A stretch of DNA of 26,971 nucleotides from an uncultured Alphaproteobacteria bacterium. Its GTDB lineage: Bacteria > Pseudomonadota > Alphaproteobacteria > RUG11792. The notes below the pieces were generated by a model, which saw nothing but the letters and a program-made list of their open reading frames with translations, was not told where the DNA came from and searched no databases. The stretch is taken from the NCBI GenBank assembly GCA_958448685.1, contig CAUDEV010000007.1, positions 1-26,971 on the forward strand. The letters run 5' to 3'. Made by a program: the position numbers and the translations under genes. Positions 1-7,888 of this stretch are shown here, piece after piece; positions within the stretch are counted from its first letter, which is position 1; every line of letters starts with the position of its first letter.

Positions 1-66
1 TAATATAATTAAGTTTGTGAACGCCATTTGACGTTCTTAATTTCAGGATATACATTAGGGACGCGT

Positions 67-108
67 ATGTCAAATATCAAAAAGTCCCATAAAATTTTAG
101 GGATTTTT
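67..108 (-). repeat. Dispersed repeat, left copy (inverted relative to right end)
   Basis: Read on the minus strand, this 42-base stretch matches 26910-26951 at 37 of 42 positions, including an unbroken 22-base identity (79-100 here, 26918-26939 there). Both copies can be read in a frame containing KILWDFL. The left copy lies in an open minus-strand frame of 65 codons (9-206) that ends in KWRSQT. No known protein was recognised, so I treat it as a repeat rather than a gene. Bases 19-36 form a small inverted repeat (GAACG, 8-base loop, CGTTC). It could be the end of a mobile element or a short interspersed palindromic-type repeat. Confidence 0.6.
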
Positions 109-208
109 GTGCAAATTTTCAGGTTATTATCAATATGTTTGCATCTTCCTTGATTTATGATATTTCCTGAAAGGTTGCTTTTCTTATGAAAATATCTTTG
201 AAACATTG

Positions 209-214
209 TATAAT
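209..214 (+). promoter_or_regulatory. Possible -10 box for murC
   Basis: A perfect TATAAT sits 33 bases before the GTG start of murC. No good -35 box is found at normal spacing; the best candidate is TTATGA at 184-189, 19 bases upstream. Transcription would start near 221. This is a weak single-box prediction in AT-rich DNA. Confidence 0.35.
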
Positions 215-246
215 TAATTTAGTAACTAAAAAAAATTGAAAAAAGA

Positions 247-1647
247 GTGTTTGCATTTTGTAAAAATGATATGATCATTCATTTCATAGGAATTGGCGGA
301 ATAGGAATGAGTGGAATTGCTGAAATTCTTCATTCATTAGGATATGTTATTCAAGGAAGTGATAAGAATAGATCTCAAAATATAGAGAGATTAGAAAAAC
401 TCGGAATAAAAGTTTTCATAGGACACAGAACTGAGAATGTAGAAAATGCAGATATAGTTGTTTATTCCTCTGCTATAAAATCTTTAAATCCCGAATTAGT
501 AAGAGCAAGAGAACTGAAGTTACCTTGCTTATCCCGGGCAGAAATGTTATCTCAAATTGTTAGATTCAAAAAATCTGTAGTTGTCTCAGGATCTCATGGA
601 AAAACAACTGTAACTTCACTTTGCGCTGCAATTTTAGAAATGGCAAATTTCAATCCGACAGTTGTTAATGGAGGGATTATAAATGCTTATAAAACCAATG
701 CAAAATTAGGTACAGGTGATTGGGCTGTCATTGAATCGGATGAATCAGATGGCAGTTTTGTCCAGTTTTTCCCAACAATTGGAATAATCACAAATATAGA
801 TCATGAACATATACTCCACTATGGCAATTTTGAAAATTTAAAAAATGCATTTCGAACTTTTTTAAATAACCTCCCTTTTTATGGACTTGGAATAGCTTGT
901 GTTGATGATGAAAATGTTGCAGATGTTGTTAAAAATATAACTGATCGAAAAATAATAACATACTCAATAGAAAAAGATTCGATGTTTAAAGCTGTTAATA
1001 TTTTGAAAACCGCAGATGGAGCGACATTCGATGTTTTGCATAATGGCGAATTGATTAAAGGTTTTTCAATAACTCTTATGGGAGAACATAATATCAAAAA
1101 TGCATTGGCCACTATTGCAATGGCTTATGAGCTTCAAATTGATATGGATATTGTTAGATCAACATTATCTGCATTTACGGGGGTAAATCGAAGATTCACA
1201 AAAGTTGGAAAAATTGGAGAAACACTTGTTATAGATGATTACGCACATCATCCAACTGAAATAAAAGCTCTTTTAAAAGCGGCAAAACAAAAAGTTTCAG
1301 GAAAAATTACGATAATATGCCAACCACATAGATTTACCAGGCTTAATATTTTATTTAAAGAATTTTGCGGCTGTTTTGAAGAGGCAGATAGAGTTGTTAT
1401 ATTGCCGGTTTATAAAGCGGATGATTTGGAATCAGCAGAGATTACCTCTGTTAATTTGTATGAAAAATTAAAAGAAACAAACAAAGAAGTATTGTTTTCA
1501 AACGATCAAAATGAATTAATGGATATATTAGAAAATCTCAAAAATAGTAATAAATTTGACCCAAATGATATAATAATTTTTGCAGGAGCTGGAAGTATTT
1601 CCAAATGGGCTCATGAAATAGTTTCAAAAATAGGAACACATGTATGA
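247..1647 (+). CDS. murC: UDP-N-acetylmuramate--L-alanine ligase
   Basis: This cytoplasmic Mur ligase adds L-alanine to UDP-MurNAc using ATP, the first step in building the peptidoglycan stem peptide. The N-terminal Rossmann motif FIGIGGIGMSG (residues 13-23), the ATP-binding P-loop GSHGKTT (115-121), ESDESDGSF, NIDHEH and DDYAHHPTE are all visible, and 466 residues is a normal length. The start is uncertain. GTG at 247 gives a nine-residue lead before IHFIGIGG, as is usual in the family, while the in-frame ATG at 271 leaves almost none; neither has a well-placed Shine-Dalgarno sequence. The gene stands alone, without the murG, murB, ddl or ftsQ neighbours of a typical dcw cluster. Its stop overlaps the next gene by four bases. 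Confidence 0.95.
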   Translation: MFAFCKNDMIIHFIGIGGIGMSGIAEILHSLGYVIQGSDKNRSQNIERLEKLGIKVFIGHRTENVENADIVVYSSAIKSLNPELVRARELKLPCLSRAEMLSQIVRFKKSVVVSGSHGKTTVTSLCAAILEMANFNPTVVNGGIINAYKTNAKLGTGDWAVIESDESDGSFVQFFPTIGIITNIDHEHILHYGNFENLKNAFRTFLNNLPFYGLGIACVDDENVADVVKNITDRKIITYSIEKDSMFKAVNILKTADGATFDVLHNGELIKGFSITLMGEHNIKNALATIAMAYELQIDMDIVRSTLSAFTGVNRRFTKVGKIGETLVIDDYAHHPTEIKALLKAAKQKVSGKITIICQPHRFTRLNILFKEFCGCFEEADRVVILPVYKADDLESAEITSVNLYEKLKETNKEVLFSNDQNELMDILENLKNSNKFDPNDIIIFAGAGSISKWAHEIVSKIGTHV

Positions 1648-1919
1648 AAAAATGGATATTTGTTTTAGGAATTATTTGCTGCAGTTTATTATTTTTTCTT
1701 TCTGGAACACTAGTCGGATATTCTGTTTCTCAAAATAGCATTCAAGAAGAGGTTACTTCAGATGGGAAAATTACTCGAAAACCTTCCAAAAACATAAATC
1801 CGATTATTGGAAGAATCGTCCATCATCAAATATCAAGATTTAACACAAAAACCAGGGTTCCTACACCAAAAGCCGTGGTACAAGCACGACGGTATAAATC
1901 AATGATTATAGGTGGTTGA
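1644..1919 (+). CDS. Small membrane-anchored or exported protein, unknown function
   Basis: This 91-residue protein begins with a basic MKKW followed by a hydrophobic segment of about 20 residues (5-28), either a signal-anchor or a signal peptide. The remainder is polar and strongly basic, with many Arg and Lys residues and no cysteines after the membrane segment. Its ATG overlaps the murC stop in an ATGA arrangement, which argues for translational coupling and a real gene. It ends three bases before the convergent kdsD. No family was recognised. The basic periplasmic tail beside a cell-wall gene could suggest contact with the envelope, but that is only a guess. Confidence 0.6.
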   Translation: MKKWIFVLGIICCSLLFFLSGTLVGYSVSQNSIQEEVTSDGKITRKPSKNINPIIGRIVHHQISRFNTKTRVPTPKAVVQARRYKSMIIGG

Positions 1920-1922
1920 ATA

Positions 1923-2870
1923 TCAAACTATTTTTCTTGTAATAATATCATGTATATGAACTAAACCAATTGGTTTTTTATCAGAATTTAATACATATAT
2001 ATTGGTGATTTTTTTGCTTTCCATAATATGAAGAAGTTCGGAAACTGGAATATTTCGATCTATCGTAATTGGAGATTTTGTCATAATCTGATCAGCCTCT
2101 TTTTGCAGCAAATCATTACACATATTTCTTCGAAGATCCCCGTCTGTAATAATTCCAATTAATTTTCCTGTATTATCAACGATTCCAACACACCCGAAAC
2201 CAAATTCCGACATTGTTATTAAAGCTTCTTGCATATTTGATCCAGTTTTCAGAAGCGGTATTTTTCTATGCATTATATCAAAAACAGTGGAAAGAGACTT
2301 TCCAAGAGCGCCTCCGGGATGAAGCATTCTAAATTGTTCTTTTGTAAATCCTCGTTTTGACAGAAGCGCGATAGCCAAAGCATCTCCCAAAGCAAGAGTT
2401 GTTGTGGAAGAAACAGTTGGCGCGACTCCAAGAGGACAAGCTTCTTTTATTGATGGTAAACTCAAAGAAATATCAGAGTTCCTGGCAAGTGTTGTTTCAT
2501 TGTTTTTAGAAATTGAAATAATTTTTATACCAAAACGTTTCGCAAAATCAATAACGGGAATTAATTCGAGAGCTTCTCCAGAATATGAAATAAGGAGTAA
2601 AATGTCGTCTTTATCCAACATTCCAAGATCACCATGATGTGCTTCACTTGGATGTAAGAAAAAAGATTTTTGACCTAATGATGACATAGTTGACGAAATT
2701 TTCCGTCCTATATGTCCGCTTTTTCCTATCCCTGAGACAACTAATCTCCCTTTCGAATTCATAATCATATCAATCGCTTTTTCAAATTGTGTTGGCAAAT
2801 TTTCTGCTAACAATTTCAAAGCATTAGATTCCTCAATTATAACCCTTTTTGCTTCTTTTAAAAAATCCAT
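1923..2870 (-). CDS. kdsD: Arabinose-5-phosphate isomerase (SIS plus two CBS domains)
   Basis: The enzyme interconverts D-ribulose 5-phosphate and D-arabinose 5-phosphate, the first committed step towards Kdo for lipopolysaccharide. The SIS domain occupies about residues 35-170, with GIGKSGHIG (47-55), HPSEAHHGDLGM (73-84), SYSGE (95-99) and the CPLGVAPTVSST segment. HPGGALG joins it to two CBS domains (about 200-255 and 265-315). The length of 315 is close to the usual 320-330. It lies three bases after rnd on the same strand, an alphaproteobacterial arrangement. The lptC-lptA-lptB genes that often follow kdsD are absent; a convergent gene ends three bases away instead. Paralogues such as GutQ have the same fold, but the Kdo role fits with waaA in the window. 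Confidence 0.93.
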   Translation of the reverse strand: MDFLKEAKRVIIEESNALKLLAENLPTQFEKAIDMIMNSKGRLVVSGIGKSGHIGRKISSTMSSLGQKSFFLHPSEAHHGDLGMLDKDDILLLISYSGEALELIPVIDFAKRFGIKIISISKNNETTLARNSDISLSLPSIKEACPLGVAPTVSSTTTLALGDALAIALLSKRGFTKEQFRMLHPGGALGKSLSTVFDIMHRKIPLLKTGSNMQEALITMSEFGFGCVGIVDNTGKLIGIITDGDLRRNMCNDLLQKEADQIMTKSPITIDRNIPVSELLHIMESKKITNIYVLNSDKKPIGLVHIHDIITRKIV

Positions 2871-2873
2871 AGG

Positions 2874-3497
2874 TTATGCTCCATGCGAGAATATATCATA
2901 TTGTTCATTAGTTAAAAGATCCAACATAACTCGCGTTTTCAGAAACTCAAAACAACTATTTGCCAAATCAACTCGATTTTCTCGAATCAGCATTTCATCT
3001 AGCTTTTCTTTAATCTTATGCAAATACAAAACATCATTTGCGGCATACTCTTTTTGTTCGGGAGTAAGTTCTTCAGCCCCCCAGTCTGTACAAGTCTCTT
3101 CTTTCGAAATTTCAACATTCAATAAATCCTTGCATAAATTAAGAAGACTGTGTTTTGATGTGTAGGTCCTTACTAACTTAGATGCTATTTTCGTGCAGTA
3201 TATATTCTCAGTTATAACGCCAAGATATTTATATAACATCATTATATCAAATCTAGCATAGTGAAAAATTTTTAAGACTTTATCATTTGTCAGTAAATAT
3301 TTTATATTTTTTGCATTGTCATAATCATTAAACTTAACCAAATATGCATTCCCATCTCCTTTTGAGAACTGTGCAAGACACAATCTATCACGATATGGAA
3401 GAAGGCCCATTGTTTCAGTATCTATTGCTACAGAAGTCGTATTGTCAAGGAAATCACTTGGCAAGTCATCACAAAATGTATGTATCATCAAAATCAT
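2874..3497 (-). CDS. rnd: Ribonuclease D, short form (DEDDy 3'-5' exonuclease)
   Basis: This is a 3'-5' exoribonuclease domain of the DEDDy type, expected to act in tRNA 3' end maturation. The catalytic residues can be read directly: D26 and E28 in AIDTETMGL, D84 in HYARFDI, and Y151 with D155 in YAANDVLYL. At 207 residues it holds only the exonuclease domain. The C-terminal HRDC domains of E. coli RNase D (about 375 residues) are missing, which is common among alphaproteobacteria with short RNase D proteins. M1 (3497) and M4 (3488) are both possible starts. It is probably co-transcribed with kdsD, whose ATG lies three bases downstream. Confidence 0.88.
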   Translation of the reverse strand: MILMIHTFCDDLPSDFLDNTTSVAIDTETMGLLPYRDRLCLAQFSKGDGNAYLVKFNDYDNAKNIKYLLTNDKVLKIFHYARFDIMMLYKYLGVITENIYCTKIASKLVRTYTSKHSLLNLCKDLLNVEISKEETCTDWGAEELTPEQKEYAANDVLYLHKIKEKLDEMLIRENRVDLANSCFEFLKTRVMLDLLTNEQYDIFSHGA

Positions 3498-3611
3498 TAT
3501 GCAATTTGAATATAATCATTATAACACATTATGCTGTAAACAGAAAGTTTATCTAAGCTCAAAATTTCTCCGAGAACTGATAAGTTAAAAATAGAGAAAG
3601 AGATATTGGCC

Positions 3612-3889
3612 ATGATTAATAATATATTCAATATTGTGTCGCCAAATAAGGCTATACTTATCTTCTTAAAGAATTATATGCATAATGACAACGCAAATAT
3701 GACAATTCCTGTTATGTTAGAACGAGAAAGGCCTATTAGCTATAATATTCCAATTGGAACTTCTCAAATGCTTTGAATTTTAAGGAAAAGAGAGTTGCAA
3801 TTGAAAAACAACGAATCGTTATAATTAGATCAGGGATAGGATCCCCTTGCCTCGTATCTTATGAACTAATACAATTGAGGTTTGGCTAA
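3612..3889 (+). pseudogene. Possible decayed gene in a 436-base gap
   Basis: The region 3498-3933 has no intact gene. Two adjoining open frames look protein-like rather than random. The first, 3612-3776, encodes 54 residues starting MINNIF and including IPVMLERERPISYNIPIG. The second is in another frame, from about 3746 to the stop at 3887-3889, and encodes KRVAIEKQRIVIIRSGIGSP followed by CLVSYELIQLRFG. The GIGSP...YELI pattern recalls the N-terminal glycine motif of the PNP/uridine phosphorylase family, for example GMGIPS...KELI in DeoD. A frameshifted remnant of such a nucleoside phosphorylase is my best reading. The family resemblance rests on about 25 residues and may be coincidence. Confidence 0.3.
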
Positions 3890-3903
3890 AAAATTGATAT
3901 AAT
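3875..3903 (+). promoter_or_regulatory. Sigma-70-type promoter for the aminotransferase-birA-nuoN operon
   Basis: TTGAGG (3875-3880), a 17-base spacer and a perfect TATAAT (3898-3903) are present. The predicted transcript starts near 3910, about 24 bases before the ATG at 3934. No Shine-Dalgarno sequence is visible in that short leader. The three genes downstream overlap each other and would all depend on this promoter. Confidence 0.65.
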
Positions 3904-3933
3904 TTCAAATGTAACGTTCGGTTATATACTATT

Positions 3934-5043
3934 ATGAAAAACATTAAACTTTCCTCAGCATTTTTTGATCAAGAAGAAATAGAAGCTGTTGCAAGAGTTT
4001 TGAAATCTCAAGTTGTTAATATGGGAATAGAAACAAAGCTTTTTGAAGAGGAACTTCAATCATTTTTTAAAAGACCAGATTCAAAAGTAACATGTGTACA
4101 TTCTTGCACTGCTGCTATTCAACTTTCTATTCAAGCTTTAGGGATTTCGTGGGGAGATGAGGTTCTTGTTCCGACATTTACATTTGTTTCCACATTTCAA
4201 GCCATAAAAGCAAATGGAGCGACTCCAATTCCATGTGATATAGACTTAGATGATGGATTTATAAATTTAGATGATGCAAAATCTAGATTAACATCTAAAT
4301 CAAAAGCAATTATACCTGTGTTATTTGCTGGATGTTCTTCAAAAATAGATAAGGTTTATCAATTTGCAAAAGAACACAACTTAAATGTAATTGAAGATGC
4401 TGCACATTCTTTTGGAGATAAAAATATCGCAAAAAGAAACGGAATTTTATGTTTTAGTTTTGATCCAATAAAAAATATTTCATGTGGAGATGGAGGTTGT
4501 GTGCTCACTTCTCAGAGTGAAATTACTGAAAAATTGAAAGACATGAGATTGCTTGGAGTTATTGGGGACACAGAAAAGAGATTTAATGGACTCAGAAGCT
4601 GGGATTCGGATGTTAAAGAACAAGGTTGGCGACTCCATATGAATAATATCTCAGCAGCTATAGGGCGGGCTCAATTGGCAAAGTTTCCAAAAATCAGAGA
4701 ATTACGTCAAAGAAATGCAAAAAGTTATACAAATGCTTTGAATAATATACTCGATATTCAGCTTCTTCCAATAAATTTTAAAACAGCTGTACCTCATATA
4801 TTTCCTGTTTTGATAAAAAACGGAAAAAGAGATCAATTGAAAAGTTTCTTAGCCGAAAAAGGTATAGAAACGGGCATACAATATAAACCGAATCACTTAT
4901 TAACTTATTTCAATTTGGGATACGATTTGCCAAATTCTATGAAATTCTATTCAGAAATCCTGTCTCTTCCGATTCATCCTTTGTTATCTGAAGAAGATAT
5001 TAAATATGTGATTGAAAATATCAAATTGTTTTTTAATAATTAA
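3934..5043 (+). CDS. DegT/DnrJ/EryC1/StrS-family PLP-dependent sugar aminotransferase
   Basis: This fold-type I PLP enzyme is of the kind that transfers an amino group to nucleotide-linked keto-sugars for O-antigen, capsule or glycoprotein glycans. The Schiff-base lysine is K180 in FDPIKNISCGDGG, and the PLP-nitrogen aspartate is D155 in VIEDAAHSFG. The N-terminal substrate region and the VPTFTFVST segment (80-87) are typical, and 369 residues is normal. The usual Q of EDAAQ is H here. Its sugar substrate cannot be told: no dehydratase or glycosyltransferase lies nearby, so it probably works with enzymes encoded elsewhere. It shares one base (TAATG) with birA downstream, an odd partner for a glycan gene. 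Confidence 0.88.
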   Translation: MKNIKLSSAFFDQEEIEAVARVLKSQVVNMGIETKLFEEELQSFFKRPDSKVTCVHSCTAAIQLSIQALGISWGDEVLVPTFTFVSTFQAIKANGATPIPCDIDLDDGFINLDDAKSRLTSKSKAIIPVLFAGCSSKIDKVYQFAKEHNLNVIEDAAHSFGDKNIAKRNGILCFSFDPIKNISCGDGGCVLTSQSEITEKLKDMRLLGVIGDTEKRFNGLRSWDSDVKEQGWRLHMNNISAAIGRAQLAKFPKIRELRQRNAKSYTNALNNILDIQLLPINFKTAVPHIFPVLIKNGKRDQLKSFLAEKGIETGIQYKPNHLLTYFNLGYDLPNSMKFYSEILSLPIHPLLSEEDIKYVIENIKLFFNN

Positions 5044-5567
5044 TGAAAATAAAGCATTTTTCAAGATTAGATAGCACTAGTGATTATGCAATAAAGTTTT
5101 TGCTAGGAAACAACATAAATTTAGATTATGCTATACTAGCTGACGAGCAAACCTCAGGACGAGGCAGATTGAATAATCGTGTTTGGCAATCTCCAAAAGG
5201 TAATTTCTATTGCTCATACATAATTAACTTGAACAAATTAAACATTCCTGCTGAAAAGACAAATATATTAACATCACTTGTTATTAATCTTCTTAAAGAT
5301 TTTTTGAATAATATAACAAATTCCGAAATTATAAAATTAAAAATTCCAAATGATCTTTTTATTAATGATAAAAAATTAGCCGGAGTTTTGATTGAGGTAT
5401 ATTATCCATATGCAGTTGTTGGAATAGGAATTAACTTAATCTCGTCTCCCATAGAGAGAGCAACGAATATAAAAGACGAATTTAATGTACTTGTAAAACC
5501 CGAAGAAATAGTTGAAAATCTTTATAAAGAACTGATTGTTGGTATGAAAGAATGCAATTACCTTTAA
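5043..5567 (+). CDS. birA: Biotin--[acetyl-CoA-carboxylase] ligase, catalytic core only
   Basis: The enzyme activates biotin with ATP and attaches it to the biotin carboxyl carrier protein. The core motifs are STS (11-13), the biotinyl-AMP loop TSGRGRLNNRVW (37-48), IPNDLFINDKKLAGVLIE with the catalytic-type lysine K111, and VVGIGINL (125-132). At 174 residues it has neither the N-terminal helix-turn-helix of the E. coli repressor nor most of the C-terminal SH3-like domain, and is shorter than the 230-250 residues of most monofunctional ligases. It cannot act as a biotin repressor. Its 3' end overlaps nuoN by 16 bases. In many alphaproteobacteria birA follows nuoN; here it precedes it. Confidence 0.9.
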   Translation: MKIKHFSRLDSTSDYAIKFLLGNNINLDYAILADEQTSGRGRLNNRVWQSPKGNFYCSYIINLNKLNIPAEKTNILTSLVINLLKDFLNNITNSEIIKLKIPNDLFINDKKLAGVLIEVYYPYAVVGIGINLISSPIERATNIKDEFNVLVKPEEIVENLYKELIVGMKECNYL

Positions 5568-6961
5568 ATTTATTAAAAGAGTTAAATTTTGCATTTCCGG
5601 ATATATTAACTGCAGTTTTCATGACCATATTAATTCTATACAAATCATTTTCAAAAACATCAAAACATATCTTTAAATTAAGCTACTTCTTTGCAATTTA
5701 TTGTTTAATTGTGAATTTAGTATATATAAGTGTTCCAAGTAATAATTTCAATTCAGCTTTATTTATATATAACCAAGGATTGCAATCTATCAAACTGATA
5801 CTATTTGTTTTTACTTTATTGGTTTTTGGAATTTCAAATTTTTCAAAGCAAGCTTCGAAAAATTTTTATATATTTATTTGGGGATTTGTAAATGCAATAA
5901 GCTTATGTTTAACTTCGAACAATTTTCTATGCTTATTTATTGGACTAGAGTTATATACATTTTCTCTTGTATTTATTTTATTAAACAATCAAAATGAACC
6001 TTTTGAGAATTTAAAAAAATGTGCCATAAGATTCCTTTTGGTATCCTCAGTTATGAGTGCTATATTCCTTTTTGGATGCAGCCTCTTATATAGCCAATTT
6101 GGCTCTCTATCATATCAAAAAATATTATTAGACAAAAATTTCGAATCAATAACAGGAATTGTGCTGATTCTTTTATATATTTTGTTTAAGTTTGGTCTTG
6201 TTCCATTTCACACGTGGCTATTAGATGTGTATGGAAAATCTTCCTTTCTGATAGTTATGTTTTTAGATTCAATATGGAAGTTATTTTTAACATTTATATT
6301 TTTGAAAATATTTTCCTTATTTACAGTTAATAAATTCTTTGATTTTCAACTTTTGGTAGAAATCATCGCAATTATATCTATGATATTCGGAGTAATAGTT
6401 CCTATTTTTCAGAATAACATAAATAAATTTATCGCGACCTCTTCTATAGGTCATTTAGGATTTATCTTCAGCGTATTCGCGATTATAAAATCTTTGAATG
6501 AAGCGACAAATATCGCTTGCTATTTGTTATATTATTCCATTTCATCAATTTGCTTTTTCATTGGAATATTGTTAATAAACAAACATCAATCTATAAAAAA
6601 TTTCTCAGATCTCTCAGGAATAATAAATACAACTCCACTTTTGGGTATTCTTCTTTTACTTTCTATGTTTTCAATGATAGGAATTCCACCTTTTGGAAAT
6701 TTTATAGCAAAATTACATATATTTAAATTCTTCCTTCAATCAAAAAGCTATTTATTACTCACTGTTTCAGGAATATATTCGGTTTTATCCATATTATATA
6801 CCGCCAAATTATCGAGATTTTTCTTTATGAAAACCAATAATCCTATCTTTATAGAAACATCGAGATCTATATATGTCTTCTCTGTTATAATATTATTATC
6901 TTTTAGCTTATTTTATTATCAAATAGAAAAGCTCTTTTCAAGTATTATACCCCTGATGTGA
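5552..6961 (+). CDS. nuoN: NADH-quinone oxidoreductase subunit N
   Basis: This is one of the three antiporter-like membrane subunits of respiratory complex I and takes part in proton translocation. About 13-14 hydrophobic segments run along 469 residues. The key charged residues of the family are kept: E133 in GLELYTF, K213 in LFKFGLVPFH, K243 in DSIWKLF and K387 in GNFIAKLHIF. Both prolines of the usual W-x-PDVY-x-GAP segment are replaced (WLLDVYGKSS). No other nuo gene lies nearby, so the complex I operon has been split. The start overlaps birA by 16 bases in another frame. The 3' end overlaps the convergent mscS-type gene by 24 bases. Confidence 0.92.
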   Translation: MQLPLNLLKELNFAFPDILTAVFMTILILYKSFSKTSKHIFKLSYFFAIYCLIVNLVYISVPSNNFNSALFIYNQGLQSIKLILFVFTLLVFGISNFSKQASKNFYIFIWGFVNAISLCLTSNNFLCLFIGLELYTFSLVFILLNNQNEPFENLKKCAIRFLLVSSVMSAIFLFGCSLLYSQFGSLSYQKILLDKNFESITGIVLILLYILFKFGLVPFHTWLLDVYGKSSFLIVMFLDSIWKLFLTFIFLKIFSLFTVNKFFDFQLLVEIIAIISMIFGVIVPIFQNNINKFIATSSIGHLGFIFSVFAIIKSLNEATNIACYLLYYSISSICFFIGILLINKHQSIKNFSDLSGIINTTPLLGILLLLSMFSMIGIPPFGNFIAKLHIFKFFLQSKSYLLLTVSGIYSVLSILYTAKLSRFFFMKTNNPIFIETSRSIYVFSVIILLSFSLFYYQIEKLFSSIIPLM

Positions 6962-7822
6962 TTTATTCAAATCTTTACTTTCTGTTAATATATTAAGATT
7001 GATTTTTCGAAGATGTTCTGTCACTCTTTGCAAAACTTGGTGTCTTATTTCAAATAAACTACTTAGATCTGGAACTTGGAAATGTATTATATAAACAACT
7101 CCATTTTCTTGAATAGAATCTGCAAACACTTTAAAATCATTAATATTAATACCTTTCATTGCATCTGATAAAATTTTCGTTGTTTGCGAGATTGGAACAC
7201 TAAAATCTAAGGAAAGATTTATACTAGCATAATAATTATGTTCAGGTTTGCTTAAGTTAACGATTGGTTCATGACTCAATAATGTGTTGCTTACAAAGAG
7301 CAACGTGTTGTTTTGTAATAAAATTTCTAGCCCTGTCATTTTCATTTTTGTTATTTTTCCGACCGTTCCATCATTAAATTGAATCCAATCTCCGACCTCA
7401 AAATCTGCTTGAAAATCTAGATATATGCCATAAATACATTCTGCAATAATATCCTTTGCAGCAAAACCAACGATCGCCCAAGAGCTAATGAAAAATGCTC
7501 CTATGCTTGTCAGTGTTTTGCCATATACTTCCGTTATGATAACAGAGAGCGCAATGAAATAAATCAAAGATCCTATCAAATCTTTTATTATATTTGGAAG
7601 GTTTTTCTTGCGATTTTCATTAATTGGATCAAGAAATATCAAAGTGACTAATTTCATAGTTAGCCAAGCTGCAAGCAATAACATTGCTGATCTTAGGATT
7701 TTCCAATAAGGATAAATAGATGAATTTTCATCTATGACATTAGGAGTAAATATAAAGAAAAATATCAATAAGATAATGATAATTGGTTGAATTATTATTT
7801 TCCGCGATAGTTTTATTTTCAT
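6938..7822 (-). CDS. MscS-family mechanosensitive channel protein
   Basis: This small-conductance mechanosensitive channel protein protects against osmotic downshock. Four hydrophobic segments lie in the first 130 residues. The last is Gly/Ala-rich and ends in SSWAIVGFAAKDIIAECIYG, the pore-lining TM3 pattern of MscS. The beta domain follows (FEVGDWIQFNDGTVGKITKM...), then an alpha/beta cytoplasmic domain. I chose the ATG at 7820-7822. An earlier in-frame ATG at 7844-7846 would add eight residues, but the predicted promoter places the transcript start at about 7847, which would make that start nearly leaderless. The last 24 bases overlap nuoN tail to tail. It could be a YbdG- or YnaI-like relative rather than MscS itself. 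Confidence 0.87.
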   Translation of the reverse strand: MKIKLSRKIIIQPIIIILLIFFFIFTPNVIDENSSIYPYWKILRSAMLLLAAWLTMKLVTLIFLDPINENRKKNLPNIIKDLIGSLIYFIALSVIITEVYGKTLTSIGAFFISSWAIVGFAAKDIIAECIYGIYLDFQADFEVGDWIQFNDGTVGKITKMKMTGLEILLQNNTLLFVSNTLLSHEPIVNLSKPEHNYYASINLSLDFSVPISQTTKILSDAMKGININDFKVFADSIQENGVVYIIHFQVPDLSSLFEIRHQVLQRVTEHLRKINLNILTESKDLNKSHQGYNT

Positions 7823-7853
7823 AATAAAAGGCCTATAATACCGCATCAGCTAT

Positions 7854-7881
7854 ATTATAAACCTTTTAGTGAATCGTGCAA
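7854..7881 (-). promoter_or_regulatory. Promoter for the mscS-family gene
   Basis: On the minus strand TTGCAC (7881-7876), a 16-base spacer and a perfect TATAAT (7859-7854) form a good sigma-70 promoter. It sits in the 42-base gap after the crystallin-protein stop. Transcription would start near 7847, which favours the ATG at 7822 over the one at 7846. Confidence 0.5.
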
Positions 7882-7888
7882 TACAAAT

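Noticed and set aside
9..206. A 65-codon minus-strand open frame ending in KWRSQT
   Set aside because: It lies in the dispersed repeat, has no ribosome site and matches no family I know. It is reported as a repeat, not a gene.
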